NCBI GenBank assembly: GCA_019634635.1
Contig: JAHCBB010000019.1
Span: 1-64,000 of the forward strand
Source: Verrucomicrobiia bacterium
GTDB lineage: Bacteria > Verrucomicrobiota > Verrucomicrobiia > Limisphaerales > UBA9464
Reading direction: 5' to 3'
DNA length: 64,000 nucleotides
Shown here: piece after piece, positions 34,811-44,329 of the stretch
Numbering within the stretch: the first letter of the stretch is position 1
How the letters are laid out: each line of letters opens with the position of its first letter
Made by a program: the position numbers and the translations under genes
The notes under the pieces: model-generated
Seen by the model: the letters and a program-made list of their open reading frames with translations, nothing else
What the model was told of the DNA's origin: nothing
Database searches by the model: none

Positions 34811-37066
34811 ATGCACTCCCGACGGCTTCACGCTCTTCTCCTTGCCGGCATGGTCTGTGCCGGGCCCGACCTTCCCGCGCGCCCCGACGCGACGGCGGTG
34901 GACCTGCAACCCTTCACCGCGCAAGTCCGACGCCTCGTCGAGGCGACTGATGCACTGGGGACGCCGTTGGCCTCCCAGGACCTCGAGCGGATCGAGGCGC
35001 TGATGGCGTCGCCCGGGCCGGATACGGTGCGTTGGATCGAGGCGGTGTTGGATCCGCATTGCCTGTTGCACGTGCAGATCAATCCAGAGATGCGGGTGAA
35101 GGTGACCAACGGGGTTGCGGTGCCGGAATTGATCGAAGGCGGGTGGCGCACCTTCCTGATCAAGGTCCACAACGAGGCCGGCACCACGGCCCGGTTGCAG
35201 GTGACCAGCCCCAATAGCCGGACCGCTTTCAACTCGCCCGCATCCGAGGTGACCCGTCGGTGGATGGACGCCGTGATGCACGAGCGTCCACCGGTGTCCC
35301 CCACCCTGACCGGCCTGCCCATTGAGTACCGGATCCTGCAGGTGTACAGCCGGGACTCCGGGCAGCGGCAGGCCGCCTTCTCCTTCAACGCGGGGCAGGG
35401 GACCCAGGACCTCGGGTTCCGGGCGGAGACCGATGTGCTGTTCCGATGCCTGCCCGCGCGCGAGGTAACGCTGCGGATCCTGGATGAACACGGCGCGCCG
35501 ACGACTGGTTCGCTGCGAATCACCGATGCGCAGGGGCGTGTCCATCCGTCGCCGGGACGCCGCCTTGCCCCGGATTTCTTTTTCCATCCTCAGATCTACC
35601 GCAACGACAACGAGGTCCTGCGGCTGCCGGACGGGAAATACCGGGTGGAGTTCCAGCGCGGCCCGGAATCGCTGCCGGAACGGACCGAAAAGACGGTCGG
35701 GGAGGGGCCCAACCGCTGGGAATTCCAAGTGGTGCGATGGGTGGATCCGGCGGCCACCGGATGGTGGTCTGGGGATCATCACATCCACGCTGCGGGCTGC
35801 GCCCACTACACCAATCCCACCGAGGGGGTTCATGCACCGGACATGATGCGGCACTGCTTGGGCGAGGATCTGAAGGTCGGAGCCAACCTCACCTGGGGGC
35901 CGTGCTTCGATTACCAGAAGCAGTTCTTCACGGGCACGACCGATCCGGTGTCCCAGCACCCCTATTTGCTCCATTACGATATCGAGGTCTCCGGGTTCGG
36001 CTCCCATCAGAGCGGTCACCTGTGCCTGTTGCGCCTGCGCGAGCAGATTTATCCCGGCGGGGACTCCATGGACCACTGGCCCAAACTGGGACTGAACACC
36101 CTGCGCTGGGCCCGACGTCAGGGGGCCCTTTGCGGACCGGCCCATAGCGGCTGGGGCCTGCAGGTGGACACCGCCGAACTGCCCAATTTCATTGTGCCGC
36201 CGTTCGACGGCATCGGGGCCAATGAGTACATCGTGGATGTCACCCATGAGGTGCCGGGTCCGGACGGCACCCCGGTGCCGGCGGTGGATTTCATCTCCAC
36301 GGTGGACACGCCGCATGTCTGGGAGCTCAACATCTGGTATCACACGCTCAACTGCGGATTCCGCACCCGGATCAGCGGCGAGACGGATTTTCCCTGCATC
36401 TACGGCGACCGGGTCGGCCTGGGTCGCAGCTATGTCAAGCTCGACGGCCGCCTCGACTACCCTGCCTGGTGCGAGGGGATCCGGTCCGGACGCAACTACG
36501 TGAGCGACGGGCGCAGTCATCTGATGGACTTTGCGGTGAACGGCACGCCCATGGGGGTGGGGGACAGCGAGGTGCGGCTGGATCGCCCGGGCAACGTCCG
36601 GGTCACCGCCCGTGTGGCCGCGCGGCTGGATGAGACGCCGCGACCGGAGGTCAAGGCACGGCCTTATGCGGAGAAGCCCTACTGGGACATCGAGCGGGCG
36701 CGGATAGACGGGACCCGCAGCGTCCCCGTGGAGGTGCTGGTCAACGGATGGCCGGTGGCCCGCACCGAGTTTGTGGCGGACGGCGCCACTCGCAATGTGG
36801 ACTTTGAGGTGCCGATTGAGCGCAGCAGTTGGGTGGCGGTGCGCATTCTTCCAAGCGCCCATACCAATCCGGTCTGGGTTCTCGTGGATGGCAGACCGGT
36901 CCGCGCGTCCCGCCGGAGCGCCGACTGGTGCCTGAAGGGTGTGGACCAGTGCTGGTCGCAGAAGGAGCGGTTTTTCGCGGAGCCCGAGCGGGCCCAGGCG
37001 CGGGCGGACTACGAACATGCCCGGCAGACCTATCGCCGCATCCTGGCGGAGATGGAGGTGGAGTGA
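34811..37066 (+). CDS. CehA/McbA-like PHP-superfamily metallohydrolase, secreted
   Basis: 751 residues with an apparent short signal peptide (LHALLLAGMVCAGPDLPA). The first 300 residues are beta-rich and of unknown role. A metallohydrolase region starts at GWWSGDHHIHAAGCAHYTNP (His 323, 324 and 326 as likely ligands), with further His/Asp in HSGWGLQVD and the C-terminal VSDGRSHLMDF. The CehA/McbA group includes hydrolases of esters and carbamates but spans many functions. ATG 34811. Upstream neighbour pgpA is 91 nt away and probably unrelated in function. Confidence 0.75.
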   Translation: MHSRRLHALLLAGMVCAGPDLPARPDATAVDLQPFTAQVRRLVEATDALGTPLASQDLERIEALMASPGPDTVRWIEAVLDPHCLLHVQINPEMRVKVTNGVAVPELIEGGWRTFLIKVHNEAGTTARLQVTSPNSRTAFNSPASEVTRRWMDAVMHERPPVSPTLTGLPIEYRILQVYSRDSGQRQAAFSFNAGQGTQDLGFRAETDVLFRCLPAREVTLRILDEHGAPTTGSLRITDAQGRVHPSPGRRLAPDFFFHPQIYRNDNEVLRLPDGKYRVEFQRGPESLPERTEKTVGEGPNRWEFQVVRWVDPAATGWWSGDHHIHAAGCAHYTNPTEGVHAPDMMRHCLGEDLKVGANLTWGPCFDYQKQFFTGTTDPVSQHPYLLHYDIEVSGFGSHQSGHLCLLRLREQIYPGGDSMDHWPKLGLNTLRWARRQGALCGPAHSGWGLQVDTAELPNFIVPPFDGIGANEYIVDVTHEVPGPDGTPVPAVDFISTVDTPHVWELNIWYHTLNCGFRTRISGETDFPCIYGDRVGLGRSYVKLDGRLDYPAWCEGIRSGRNYVSDGRSHLMDFAVNGTPMGVGDSEVRLDRPGNVRVTARVAARLDETPRPEVKARPYAEKPYWDIERARIDGTRSVPVEVLVNGWPVARTEFVADGATRNVDFEVPIERSSWVAVRILPSAHTNPVWVLVDGRPVRASRRSADWCLKGVDQCWSQKERFFAEPERAQARADYEHARQTYRRILAEMEVE

Positions 37067-37249
37067 GGACCGCGGGTCGTCACTGAACGGAACCGGACGC
37101 GGACTCCGCCGTTGCCGCACGAAGGTGTCCCGTTCCGGCGAACGCGGGCGTTCCTTCGGCTGCCGGCGGAAACCTGCCGCCGTTCCGGTTCATCCCTTGA
37201 TTCCGCGGGATGGCCATGAGACACCGTTGGCAGGTTCTTCCTCGAAACC

Positions 37250-38134
37250 ATGAAGCTGTCGTTCTGTCTTCGCCTGCTGGCGGGCGTGGTCCTGCTGGGG
37301 ACCTCCCTGCGTGCGCAACCGGTGACGTTCACGCTCGATCCCGGGCGCAGTGTGGTGACGCTTTCCGGGGTCGTCGCAGGAGCCCAGATTCTGGAACAGG
37401 GCCCCGGGAGCCTGACCACGACCGTTGGTGGCTCCGTGATGGTCGAGATATCCGGGAACGAACTGCGCTTTCCGGGCGGCAGCCGGGTGAGCCCGGAAGA
37501 GAGCGAGTCCTGGCAGCCGGGGCCGGAGGGTGTGGAGGGTTCCGCGCCAGCGAGCTATGGGGGACGGGCGCAGATCGGCTCCGGCCTCTTTTCGGTGTCG
37601 GCCGTCGCGGCGACCCGGCGGATCTCCTTTGATGTCTTCAGCGGCGTGCTGCCTTTGGAGGGCGAGAATTTCAATGCAGACGGGCTGCTCTTCCAGTTTG
37701 TGGAGACCAACAATCCGGTACTCGACTACCGGCTGACCGGGCTGATCAACCGTCGGGCGGGCCGGGTGCTCGCCGGGTTGGCCACGAACTCGGTCACCGG
37801 GAATTCGACTCTGGTGACGGAGGGGACGGCGCAGATCCTGACGCTTGAGGTGGAGGCAACGTACGTCTTTGAGCTCCTGAACCCGGAGGATTCCTCGCTG
37901 ACCCTGACCGGCCGTTTGGTGGCCACCCGTGTCCCAACAGACGCACCACCGGAGATCACGATGGATCCGGTGCCTCCCGGGGCGACGTCCATGACGCTCA
38001 CCTGGCCCGAAGGATTCGCCCTGGAAAAAGCGGCTCAACTGGTGCCGCCGGGATGGTTGGATACCGGCGCCTCATCGCCGGCCGTCATCCCGTTTGCTGG
38101 TGATGGCGAGTATTTCCGACTGGTGCCCCGGTAG
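37250..38134 (+). CDS. Secreted hypothetical protein
   Basis: 294 residues with a clear signal peptide (MKLSFCLRLLAGVVLLGTSLRAQ). The remainder is beta-rich with no motif I recognise. Its end (GDGEYFRLVPR) matches a short C-terminal pattern seen on other secreted proteins in this window (YFELDRP, RFYRLVTE). 183 nt separate it from the metallohydrolase gene, so it may have its own promoter. Function unknown. Confidence 0.75.
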   Translation: MKLSFCLRLLAGVVLLGTSLRAQPVTFTLDPGRSVVTLSGVVAGAQILEQGPGSLTTTVGGSVMVEISGNELRFPGGSRVSPEESESWQPGPEGVEGSAPASYGGRAQIGSGLFSVSAVAATRRISFDVFSGVLPLEGENFNADGLLFQFVETNNPVLDYRLTGLINRRAGRVLAGLATNSVTGNSTLVTEGTAQILTLEVEATYVFELLNPEDSSLTLTGRLVATRVPTDAPPEITMDPVPPGATSMTLTWPEGFALEKAAQLVPPGWLDTGASSPAVIPFAGDGEYFRLVPR

Positions 38135-38447
38135 GCACCGGTGACCTGGCGCTTTGGCCGACCAACCTGTGGACTGCCACAGGTTGGTCGGGGCGGGTTT
38201 AGCCGCGCTCCACTTCAATCCCGCTGCGCTCGGGAAAACGTTTCCGAGGATCGCGGGAAGCACCTGCGCATTGGAGCTTCCCCCCGTTCCCCGCAACGAT
38301 CCCACACGCCCGGCGGGGGAAGTCACGGACACGGTGGAACGTGTCCCTACCACCTGGGAATTGGCGGCGAAATGATTGACCGTGCTCCCCCGTGTCCGTG
38401 CCTCCAGCAGACCTTGCGTTTGATTGGAGGGATCGCAAGATGCCTCC
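38135..38447. other. Intergenic region with strong hairpin
   Basis: 313 nt. Apart from the hairpin at 38158-38191 nothing is recognised; it should hold the promoter of the pseudopilin-like gene. Confidence 0.5.
38158..38191 (+). terminator. Terminator-like hairpin
   Basis: A perfect 15-bp stem (CCGACCAACCTGTGG and complement) with the loop ACTG, 24 nt past the stop of the secreted hypothetical protein. Only a weak T run (GGGTTT) follows, so termination is likely but not certain. Confidence 0.6.
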
Positions 38448-39275
38448 ATGTCCCGCGGGTTTGGAGTTTTCGCCGTTCGGGCGGCTGGCCGCTGCCTCCA
38501 GGGCCGGCGCGCCTTCACCCTGATCGAACTGCTGGTGGTGATCGCGATCATCGCCATCCTCGCCGGAATGCTGCTGCCAGCCCTCGCAAAGTCGAAGACC
38601 AAGGCGCACGGCATCGCCTGCCTCAACAACCTCAAGCAGCTCAACCTGGCTTGGGCCATGTACGCCGACGACAACCGCGACCGCCTCGTGCCCAACGGGA
38701 CCGGAGCGCAAATCGGCTGGATCGAGGGCTGGCTGCAGACCCCGCAGGACGCGACAAATGTCAACCTGCTCCGGGCGCCCAGAGGCATGCTTTGGAACTA
38801 CAATCAGGCCCTGGGCATCTACAAATGCCCCGCCGACCGGAGCACGGCGCGGATCGGTGGTCGCAACCTGCCTCGAGTCCGCAGCATTTCGATGAACGGG
38901 AACATGAACGGCGACAGCTGGTACACGGCCGAAATCGCCCGAAGCCATTTCACGTTCCGCCGGTACTCCGACATCGTCCGGCCGTCGCCCTCCGAGGCCT
39001 TCGTCTTCCTCGACGAGCATCCTGACGGCATTGATGACGGCTACTTCCTCGTGTTCGTGAACCGGCGTCACCTCTGGGGCAACATGCCGGCCAATTACCA
39101 TAATGGCGCGTGCGGCTTTTCGTTTGCCGATGGCCATGCGGAGATCCGCAGATGGGTGGACGCAGACTCGTTGTCGAAGAAGATCGTGGCCAATCCGCGC
39201 GGCCCGCGGGACGTTCCCTGGATCCAGGTGCGGGCATCGGCGCCCTTGGATCCCGCGGCACCCTGGCCGCCCTGA
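38448..39275 (+). CDS. Pseudopilin-like protein with prepilin N-terminal methylation motif
   Basis: 275 residues. The prepilin peptidase site is [19 protein letters not shown] with cleavage expected before the Phe, followed by the verrucomicrobial signature [18 protein letters not shown] and [17 protein letters not shown]. The C-terminal domain ([13 protein letters not shown]) is the H-X9-DG type found in the huge DUF1559-like/GspG-like families of Verrucomicrobia and Planctomycetes. Probably surface- or periplasm-located; exact role unknown. ATG 38448 chosen; TTG 38424 in frame is possible. Confidence 0.9.
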   Translation: MSRGFGVFAVRAAGRCLQGRRAFTLIELLVVIAIIAILAGMLLPALAKSKTKAHGIACLNNLKQLNLAWAMYADDNRDRLVPNGTGAQIGWIEGWLQTPQDATNVNLLRAPRGMLWNYNQALGIYKCPADRSTARIGGRNLPRVRSISMNGNMNGDSWYTAEIARSHFTFRRYSDIVRPSPSEAFVFLDEHPDGIDDGYFLVFVNRRHLWGNMPANYHNGACGFSFADGHAEIRRWVDADSLSKKIVANPRGPRDVPWIQVRASAPLDPAAPWPP

Positions 39276-39331
39276 AGGCCACCACGGAGGGGTGAATTTG
39301 CCGGCCGATCCGGCCGTCCGAACGGCGGCGG

Positions 39332-41209
39332 ATGGTGACCACACGGCTACTCAGAAATCTCGCTCGACGGTGGGTGCTCGCCGCGGTCCTTCCGGTCTGC
39401 GGCCTGGCGGACGACTTTCAGGATGCCGTCCGCCCGCTGCTCCAGCAGCACTGTCTCGAATGCCACCGCGGGGGCAGGGCCAAGGGAGGGGTCAATCTCG
39501 CGCCGTTCACCAACACCGCCTCGCTCCACCTCAATCCCAAGCTGTGGGAGACCGTCGTCCGTCAGGTTGAGGAGCGTGCGATGCCGCCGCGCGACGAGGA
39601 CCAGCCTTCCGAGGAGGAGCGCCTGCGGCTTCGCGACACCCTCAACGAGTTGCTGAACAACCCGGATCCGCGCCTCCTGCCCAGGGATCCCGGAGCGCCG
39701 GTGGTCCGACGGTTGAACCGCACCGAGTACAATCACACCGTTCGCGACCTGCTCGGAGTCACCAACCGTCCTGCCGACCGGTTTCCGGCGGATGGGGGCG
39801 GGGGAGCCGGATTCGACAACAATGCCGACACGCTCTTCGTGCCGCCGATCCTGATGGAGCAGTACCTTGAGGCGGCCGAGGAGGTGCTGCTCGCGGCCGA
39901 CCTCCGGTCGCTTGGATTCGCAGCACCGGCGTGGTTCCGCTCCGACCGCGAAACCGCAGCCCGCAACCTGGCCGCATTCGGACGCCGGGCGTTTCGCCGT
40001 CCTGTAACCGCCGACGAGGTGGAGCGTTGGGTCGGCCTGTACGCCGACGCCCGGGCGTCGGGTCTCTCCTTTGATCTGGCGACCAGGGCGGCCTGCAAGG
40101 CGATCCTGGTGTCGCCGCATTTCCTGTTCCGGATCGAGCGGGAACAGCCAGGGGATACTCCGTGGCGTCTGAGCGACCTCGAGGTGGCCTCGCGGCTCAG
40201 CTATTTCCTTTGGTCGGCGCCGCCGGACGAACCGCTGCTGTCGCTGGCGGAGCAGGGACGCCTGTCGGATCCCGCGGTGCATGAAGCGCAGGTGCGGCGG
40301 ATGTTGCGGGATCCCCGATCGGCCGCGCTGGCCGAGCAGTTCACCAGTCAATGGCTGGGCACGCGCACCCTGCACACGACGGCGCAGCCGGACCGGGGGC
40401 GTTTCCCCGAGTTCTCGGAGTCCCTCCGGGATGCCATGGCTGCCGAACCGGTGGCCTTCGTGGCGGCGTTGATCCGTGGGAACGGAAGCCTGCGGGATCT
40501 GCTCGACGCGGATTACACCTTCGCCAATGCCGAACTGGCCCGGCTGTACGGCATCAACGGCGTGAACTCCGAGGCCCTCGTCCGCGTTTCGCTTCCCGAC
40601 CGGACCCGCGGTGGCATTACCGGTATGGCGGCGGTGCTGACCCAGACCAGCTACCCGCTGCGGACGAGTCCGGTGCTGCGCGGCAAATGGATCCTCGAAG
40701 AGGTGCTGGGGACGCCCCCGCCCCCGCCCCCGCCCTTGGTGGCCACGTTGCCGGCGGATGACCGGGTGCGCGAAGGATTGACTTTCCGCCAGCGTCTGGA
40801 GGCCCACCGGGACAAGCCCAATTGTGCCTCCTGCCATGCGCGGCTGGATCCCATCGGATTCGCCCTGGAGAACTTCGATCCCATCGGGCGCTGGCGAAAC
40901 GAGGTGGATGGAGCCCCTGTGGATGCCGGCGGGGTGCTTCCCGGGGGCGAGTCGGTTGAGGGCCCCGTTCAGCTCAAGGAGGCGCTGCTGGCCCGCAAGC
41001 CCCTGTTTCTCCGGCATGTGGCCGAGAAGCTCCTCGGCTATGCCCTTGGGCGCGGCCTGGAATACTACGATATCCCGACCGTGAAGGAGTTGGTGCGAGC
41101 CACGGCAGCTGACGGGGACCGACTCAACACGCTGATCCTGGAGATCACCCGGTCCTATCCGTTTCTTTACCGCCGCGGCGAGTCCGTCGCGACCCCCTCC
41201 ACGGAATGA
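39332..41209 (+). CDS. DUF1587/DUF1592/DUF1588/DUF1585 cytochrome-like exported protein
   Basis: 625 residues. A signal-like N-terminus precedes a CLECH heme c motif at 41-45 (Planctomycete cytochrome C). Then come DUF1587 (VVRRLNRTEYNHTVRDLLGV), DUF1595/DUF1592 (DLEVASRLSYFLWSAPPDEP, FTSQWLGTRTL), DUF1588 (TSYPLRTSPVLRGKWILE) with a second CASCH motif near residue 490, and DUF1585 at the end. A Pro-rich PPPPPP linker follows LGT. These proteins occur with DUF1552 partners, as here (94 nt to the next gene). Presumed electron-transfer or catabolic role outside the cytoplasm. Confidence 0.92.
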   Translation: MVTTRLLRNLARRWVLAAVLPVCGLADDFQDAVRPLLQQHCLECHRGGRAKGGVNLAPFTNTASLHLNPKLWETVVRQVEERAMPPRDEDQPSEEERLRLRDTLNELLNNPDPRLLPRDPGAPVVRRLNRTEYNHTVRDLLGVTNRPADRFPADGGGGAGFDNNADTLFVPPILMEQYLEAAEEVLLAADLRSLGFAAPAWFRSDRETAARNLAAFGRRAFRRPVTADEVERWVGLYADARASGLSFDLATRAACKAILVSPHFLFRIEREQPGDTPWRLSDLEVASRLSYFLWSAPPDEPLLSLAEQGRLSDPAVHEAQVRRMLRDPRSAALAEQFTSQWLGTRTLHTTAQPDRGRFPEFSESLRDAMAAEPVAFVAALIRGNGSLRDLLDADYTFANAELARLYGINGVNSEALVRVSLPDRTRGGITGMAAVLTQTSYPLRTSPVLRGKWILEEVLGTPPPPPPPLVATLPADDRVREGLTFRQRLEAHRDKPNCASCHARLDPIGFALENFDPIGRWRNEVDGAPVDAGGVLPGGESVEGPVQLKEALLARKPLFLRHVAEKLLGYALGRGLEYYDIPTVKELVRATAADGDRLNTLILEITRSYPFLYRRGESVATPSTE

Positions 41210-41303
41210 TGTCGTTCAGGAGTTCCTCACGATTGCGTCGCCGTGGCTGTCGCTGTGCCTTGCCGGTCCGGACCGTTCCGCACTACCTTCCACGAAAATC
41301 CCC

Positions 41304-42734
41304 ATGAGTGCCGACCTTCATCCGATCTCGCGCCGGACCTTGCTGAAGGGTCTCGGAGTTTCGATGACCCTCCCCTGGCTGGAGGCCATGCGACCAGGCC
41401 GCCTGCTCGGGGGTCCCCTGGGCGCGGACGCCGGCGCCAGCGCGCCGCCGGTGCGGTTTGCGGCCCTGTACATGGCCAATGGGGCGCTGATGGACCCCTG
41501 GCGGCCCAAGGGGTTGGGACGTGAGTTCGAGCTGTCGCCCACGCTGGAGCCCCTGGCACCCTTCCGGGACGATTTGCTGGTGCTCTCGAACTTGTGGCAT
41601 CGCGCGGCGAACACCGGCGACGGCCACTACGTGAAGACCGGTGCCTGGCTTACCGGGACCACCATCACCCGAACGACCGGTAGCAACCTGTGTGCCGGCA
41701 ACGTCTCGGCGGATCAGATGATGGCCCGTGCGGTCGGGAATTTTACGCCGTTGCCCTCGCTGGAACTGGGGATCGAACCGGTCTCCACCGGAGTGGACGT
41801 CAACGTGGGCTTTACGCGCCTCTATGGCTCGCACATCTCATGGGCTACGCCCACGGCACCGCTGGCCAAGGAGATCAATCCGCAACTGGCGTTTGACCGG
41901 CTGTTCCGGTCCCGGGCGGCGCGGCGCGGCGGTCTTCTCGGGCGGGACGACAGTGTCCTGGACCTCGTGGCCGAGGACGCCCGCCGCCTCCAGCGCGAGG
42001 TCGGCCACGCCGACCGGCAGAAGCTGAACGAGTACTTTGAGAGTGTCCGCTCGGTCGAGCGGCGCATCGCTTTTGACCGGCGGCGCAAGCGCGAGGAGTA
42101 CCTTGAGGATCCATCCGTCCGGGCAGAGGTGGAACGTTTGGGTCGGGCGGTGGACCTGTACGGCGATCCGGCGCGTGTCAGCGAGCGGCGCGACAACCAC
42201 ACGGAACAGGTCCGGCTCATGTTGGACATCCTGGCGCTGGCGTTTTGGACCGATGCCACCCGGGTGGGCACGTTCATGTTCGGGAACTCGGTGAGCGGGC
42301 GGAATTTTTCCTTCCTGGAGCCCGGGCTGGGTTCGCATCACGAGAACAGCCATCACGAGGGCAAGGACGACAAGAAGGCGCGTTACCAGAAGATCAACCG
42401 GTGGCATGTGGAGCAGTACGTGTATTTCCTCGAGCGGCTTCGCGGATACCGCGAGGGCGACGGGACGCTGCTGGACCGCTCCATGATCCTGTTCGGAGCC
42501 GGCATGAGTGATGGCAATGCACACAGTCCGCACGACCTGCCGCTGGTTCTGGCCGGGCGGGGCGGGGGGACGCTGTCGCCCGGACGCCACATCCGCTATG
42601 CCAAGGACCATCCCATGGCCGACCTTCATGTCTCCCTGATGCGTCGGATGGGGGTGTCCGTGGATCGGTGGGCCGACGCGTCCGGCGAACTGCCCGGACT
42701 CGACGATGCACAGTTTGCCGGGCCGGTCGGGTAG
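41304..42734 (+). CDS. DUF1552 family Tat-exported protein
   Basis: 476 residues with a twin-arginine signal (ISRRTLLKGLGVSMTLPWLEAM). Family features include FAALYMANGALMDPWRPKG, LSNLWHRAANTGDGHYVKT, the SHHENSHHEGK histidine cluster and FGAGMSDGNAHSPHDLPLVL. DUF1552 is the functional counterpart of DUF1501, typically encoded next to DUF1592-type cytochromes. Reaction unknown. Confidence 0.92.
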   Translation: MSADLHPISRRTLLKGLGVSMTLPWLEAMRPGRLLGGPLGADAGASAPPVRFAALYMANGALMDPWRPKGLGREFELSPTLEPLAPFRDDLLVLSNLWHRAANTGDGHYVKTGAWLTGTTITRTTGSNLCAGNVSADQMMARAVGNFTPLPSLELGIEPVSTGVDVNVGFTRLYGSHISWATPTAPLAKEINPQLAFDRLFRSRAARRGGLLGRDDSVLDLVAEDARRLQREVGHADRQKLNEYFESVRSVERRIAFDRRRKREEYLEDPSVRAEVERLGRAVDLYGDPARVSERRDNHTEQVRLMLDILALAFWTDATRVGTFMFGNSVSGRNFSFLEPGLGSHHENSHHEGKDDKKARYQKINRWHVEQYVYFLERLRGYREGDGTLLDRSMILFGAGMSDGNAHSPHDLPLVLAGRGGGTLSPGRHIRYAKDHPMADLHVSLMRRMGVSVDRWADASGELPGLDDAQFAGPVG

Positions 42735-42892
42735 GTCGCGATTCCCCGGTCGCAGTTCCCGCAACGTTCCATCAATCCAGGCTTGCCGGCAGCCCCAGGA
42801 TGGGTGCCCATGAATGGGTCTCCGCCCCCGGTCGTCTTCCGGGGACGAATTGCCGTCGAGCTTCACCGACAGACATCTGCCGTTTTCCCTCC

Positions 42893-44248
42893 ATGAAACT
42901 CCGATTCCTGATTCCGGCCCTCATCATGGCCGGCATGCTCACCGCCTCGGCCGCCCCAAAGAAGGTGATTCTGGTCACCGCCACCAAGGGCTTCCGCCAT
43001 TCCTCCATTCCGACCGCTGAAAATGTCATCACCACGCTCGGGCGCGCCAGCGGCGCCTTTGAGGTCGTGGACGTTGTCCGCGGCGGACCCAACGGGACCG
43101 ACGATGCCGAGGTTCGGGAGAAGTTGACCCTGGAGCGCTTGAACGCGGTGGATGGCGTCATCTTTGCCAATACCACGGGTGATCTGGACCTGCCGGACCG
43201 GGAAGGATTTCTCAAGTGGATCGAGGCGGGGCACGGGTTCATTGGCATGCATTCGTGTTCGGACACGTTTCACGGGTTTCCCCCGTTCATTGAGATGCTT
43301 GGCGGCGAGTTTTTGACGCACGATGCGCAGGTGGGGATCTCCGCGGTGAACCAGGACCCGCAGCATCCGGCGACCCGATACCTGGGCCCCAATTACGACA
43401 TTTTCGACGAGATCTACATCTTCAAGAACTTTGACCGGAGCAAGGTGCGCGGACTGCTTGGGCTGGATGCCCATCCGAATTACAAGTTTCCCGGGGATTA
43501 CCCGGTGGCCTGGTGCCGTGACTACGGCCGCGGCCGGGTGTTCTACACCTCGCTGGGACACCGGGAGGACGTGTGGACCAGCGCCGCCTACCAGTGGCAC
43601 ATCCTCGGCGCCATCGAATGGGCGTTGGGACTGGCGCACGCGGATGCGAAACCGCAGGAGACGCAACCCGGGCTGACCCACGCGGAGAAGCGCGACGGGT
43701 TTCGTCCGCTCTTCGACGGGAAGTCCCTGGACGGCTGGAAGCTGCGCAACCCCAACGGAGTTCCGAGCTGGTTGGTCGAGAACGGCCTGTTGATCAACCG
43801 GTTGGAGCACACCAAGGACAAGGTGACCGGACACGGCACCGACCTGGTCAGCACGGAAACGTTCCGCGATTTCATCGTGCGGTACGATTATCTGATCCCG
43901 CCCGGCGCCAATTCCGGCTTCTACCTGCGTGGACGTCACGAAATCCAGATTTTTGATGACTATGGCAGGAAGCCGGAGCTGGGTGGCAACGGTGCCATCT
44001 ACAACGTGGCTCCGGCGGCGCTGATGGCCTCGCGGAAGCCCGGCGAGTGGCAGAACGTCGAGGCGACGATCATTGACAACAAGATCACGGTGGTCCTGAA
44101 CGGGGTGACCATCCACGACGGCGTCGTCTGCGACCGGGGCACGGGCAGCCATCTGGATGACAACGTGAACGAGCCGGGCCCGATCCTGCTCCAGGGTGAC
44201 CACGGCGAGGTCGCGTTCCGGAACATCCGGATCAAGCCGTTGAACTGA
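42893..44248 (+). CDS. ThuA-like domain fused to DUF1080 (3-keto-disaccharide hydrolase-like)
   Basis: 451 residues with a signal peptide (FLIPALIMAGMLTASA). Residues ~22-245 are ThuA-like (class I amidotransferase fold without its catalytic triad being assured): VTATKGFRHSSIPTAENV, GHGFIGMHSCSDTFHG, GRVFYTSLGHREDVW. Residues ~260-450 form a DUF1080 concanavalin-like domain: FRPLFDGKSLDGWKLRN, NSGFYLRGRHEIQIFDDYG, DHGEVAFRNIRIKPL. ThuA and DUF1080 proteins are linked to 3-keto-sugar metabolism. The adjacent Gfo/Idh/MocA oxidoreductase (81 nt downstream) fits that pathway. Confidence 0.88.
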   Translation: MKLRFLIPALIMAGMLTASAAPKKVILVTATKGFRHSSIPTAENVITTLGRASGAFEVVDVVRGGPNGTDDAEVREKLTLERLNAVDGVIFANTTGDLDLPDREGFLKWIEAGHGFIGMHSCSDTFHGFPPFIEMLGGEFLTHDAQVGISAVNQDPQHPATRYLGPNYDIFDEIYIFKNFDRSKVRGLLGLDAHPNYKFPGDYPVAWCRDYGRGRVFYTSLGHREDVWTSAAYQWHILGAIEWALGLAHADAKPQETQPGLTHAEKRDGFRPLFDGKSLDGWKLRNPNGVPSWLVENGLLINRLEHTKDKVTGHGTDLVSTETFRDFIVRYDYLIPPGANSGFYLRGRHEIQIFDDYGRKPELGGNGAIYNVAPAALMASRKPGEWQNVEATIIDNKITVVLNGVTIHDGVVCDRGTGSHLDDNVNEPGPILLQGDHGEVAFRNIRIKPLN

Positions 44249-44329
44249 AACCCTGCCCGTGTTCACGGGGCCGACGGCAAACGTGTCGCTTGGTTTTCGA
44301 TCTGCCGGCGGTATCTTTGTCCACAACTC

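Noticed and set aside
34514..37120. 868-residue minus-strand ORF
   Set aside because: Antisense to the CehA/McbA-like gene, which has clear metal-binding motifs; the ORF is a codon-bias shadow.
40717..40736. Cytosine-rich run in the DUF1592 gene
   Set aside because: It encodes a Pro-rich linker in frame, common in this family, not a separate regulatory element.
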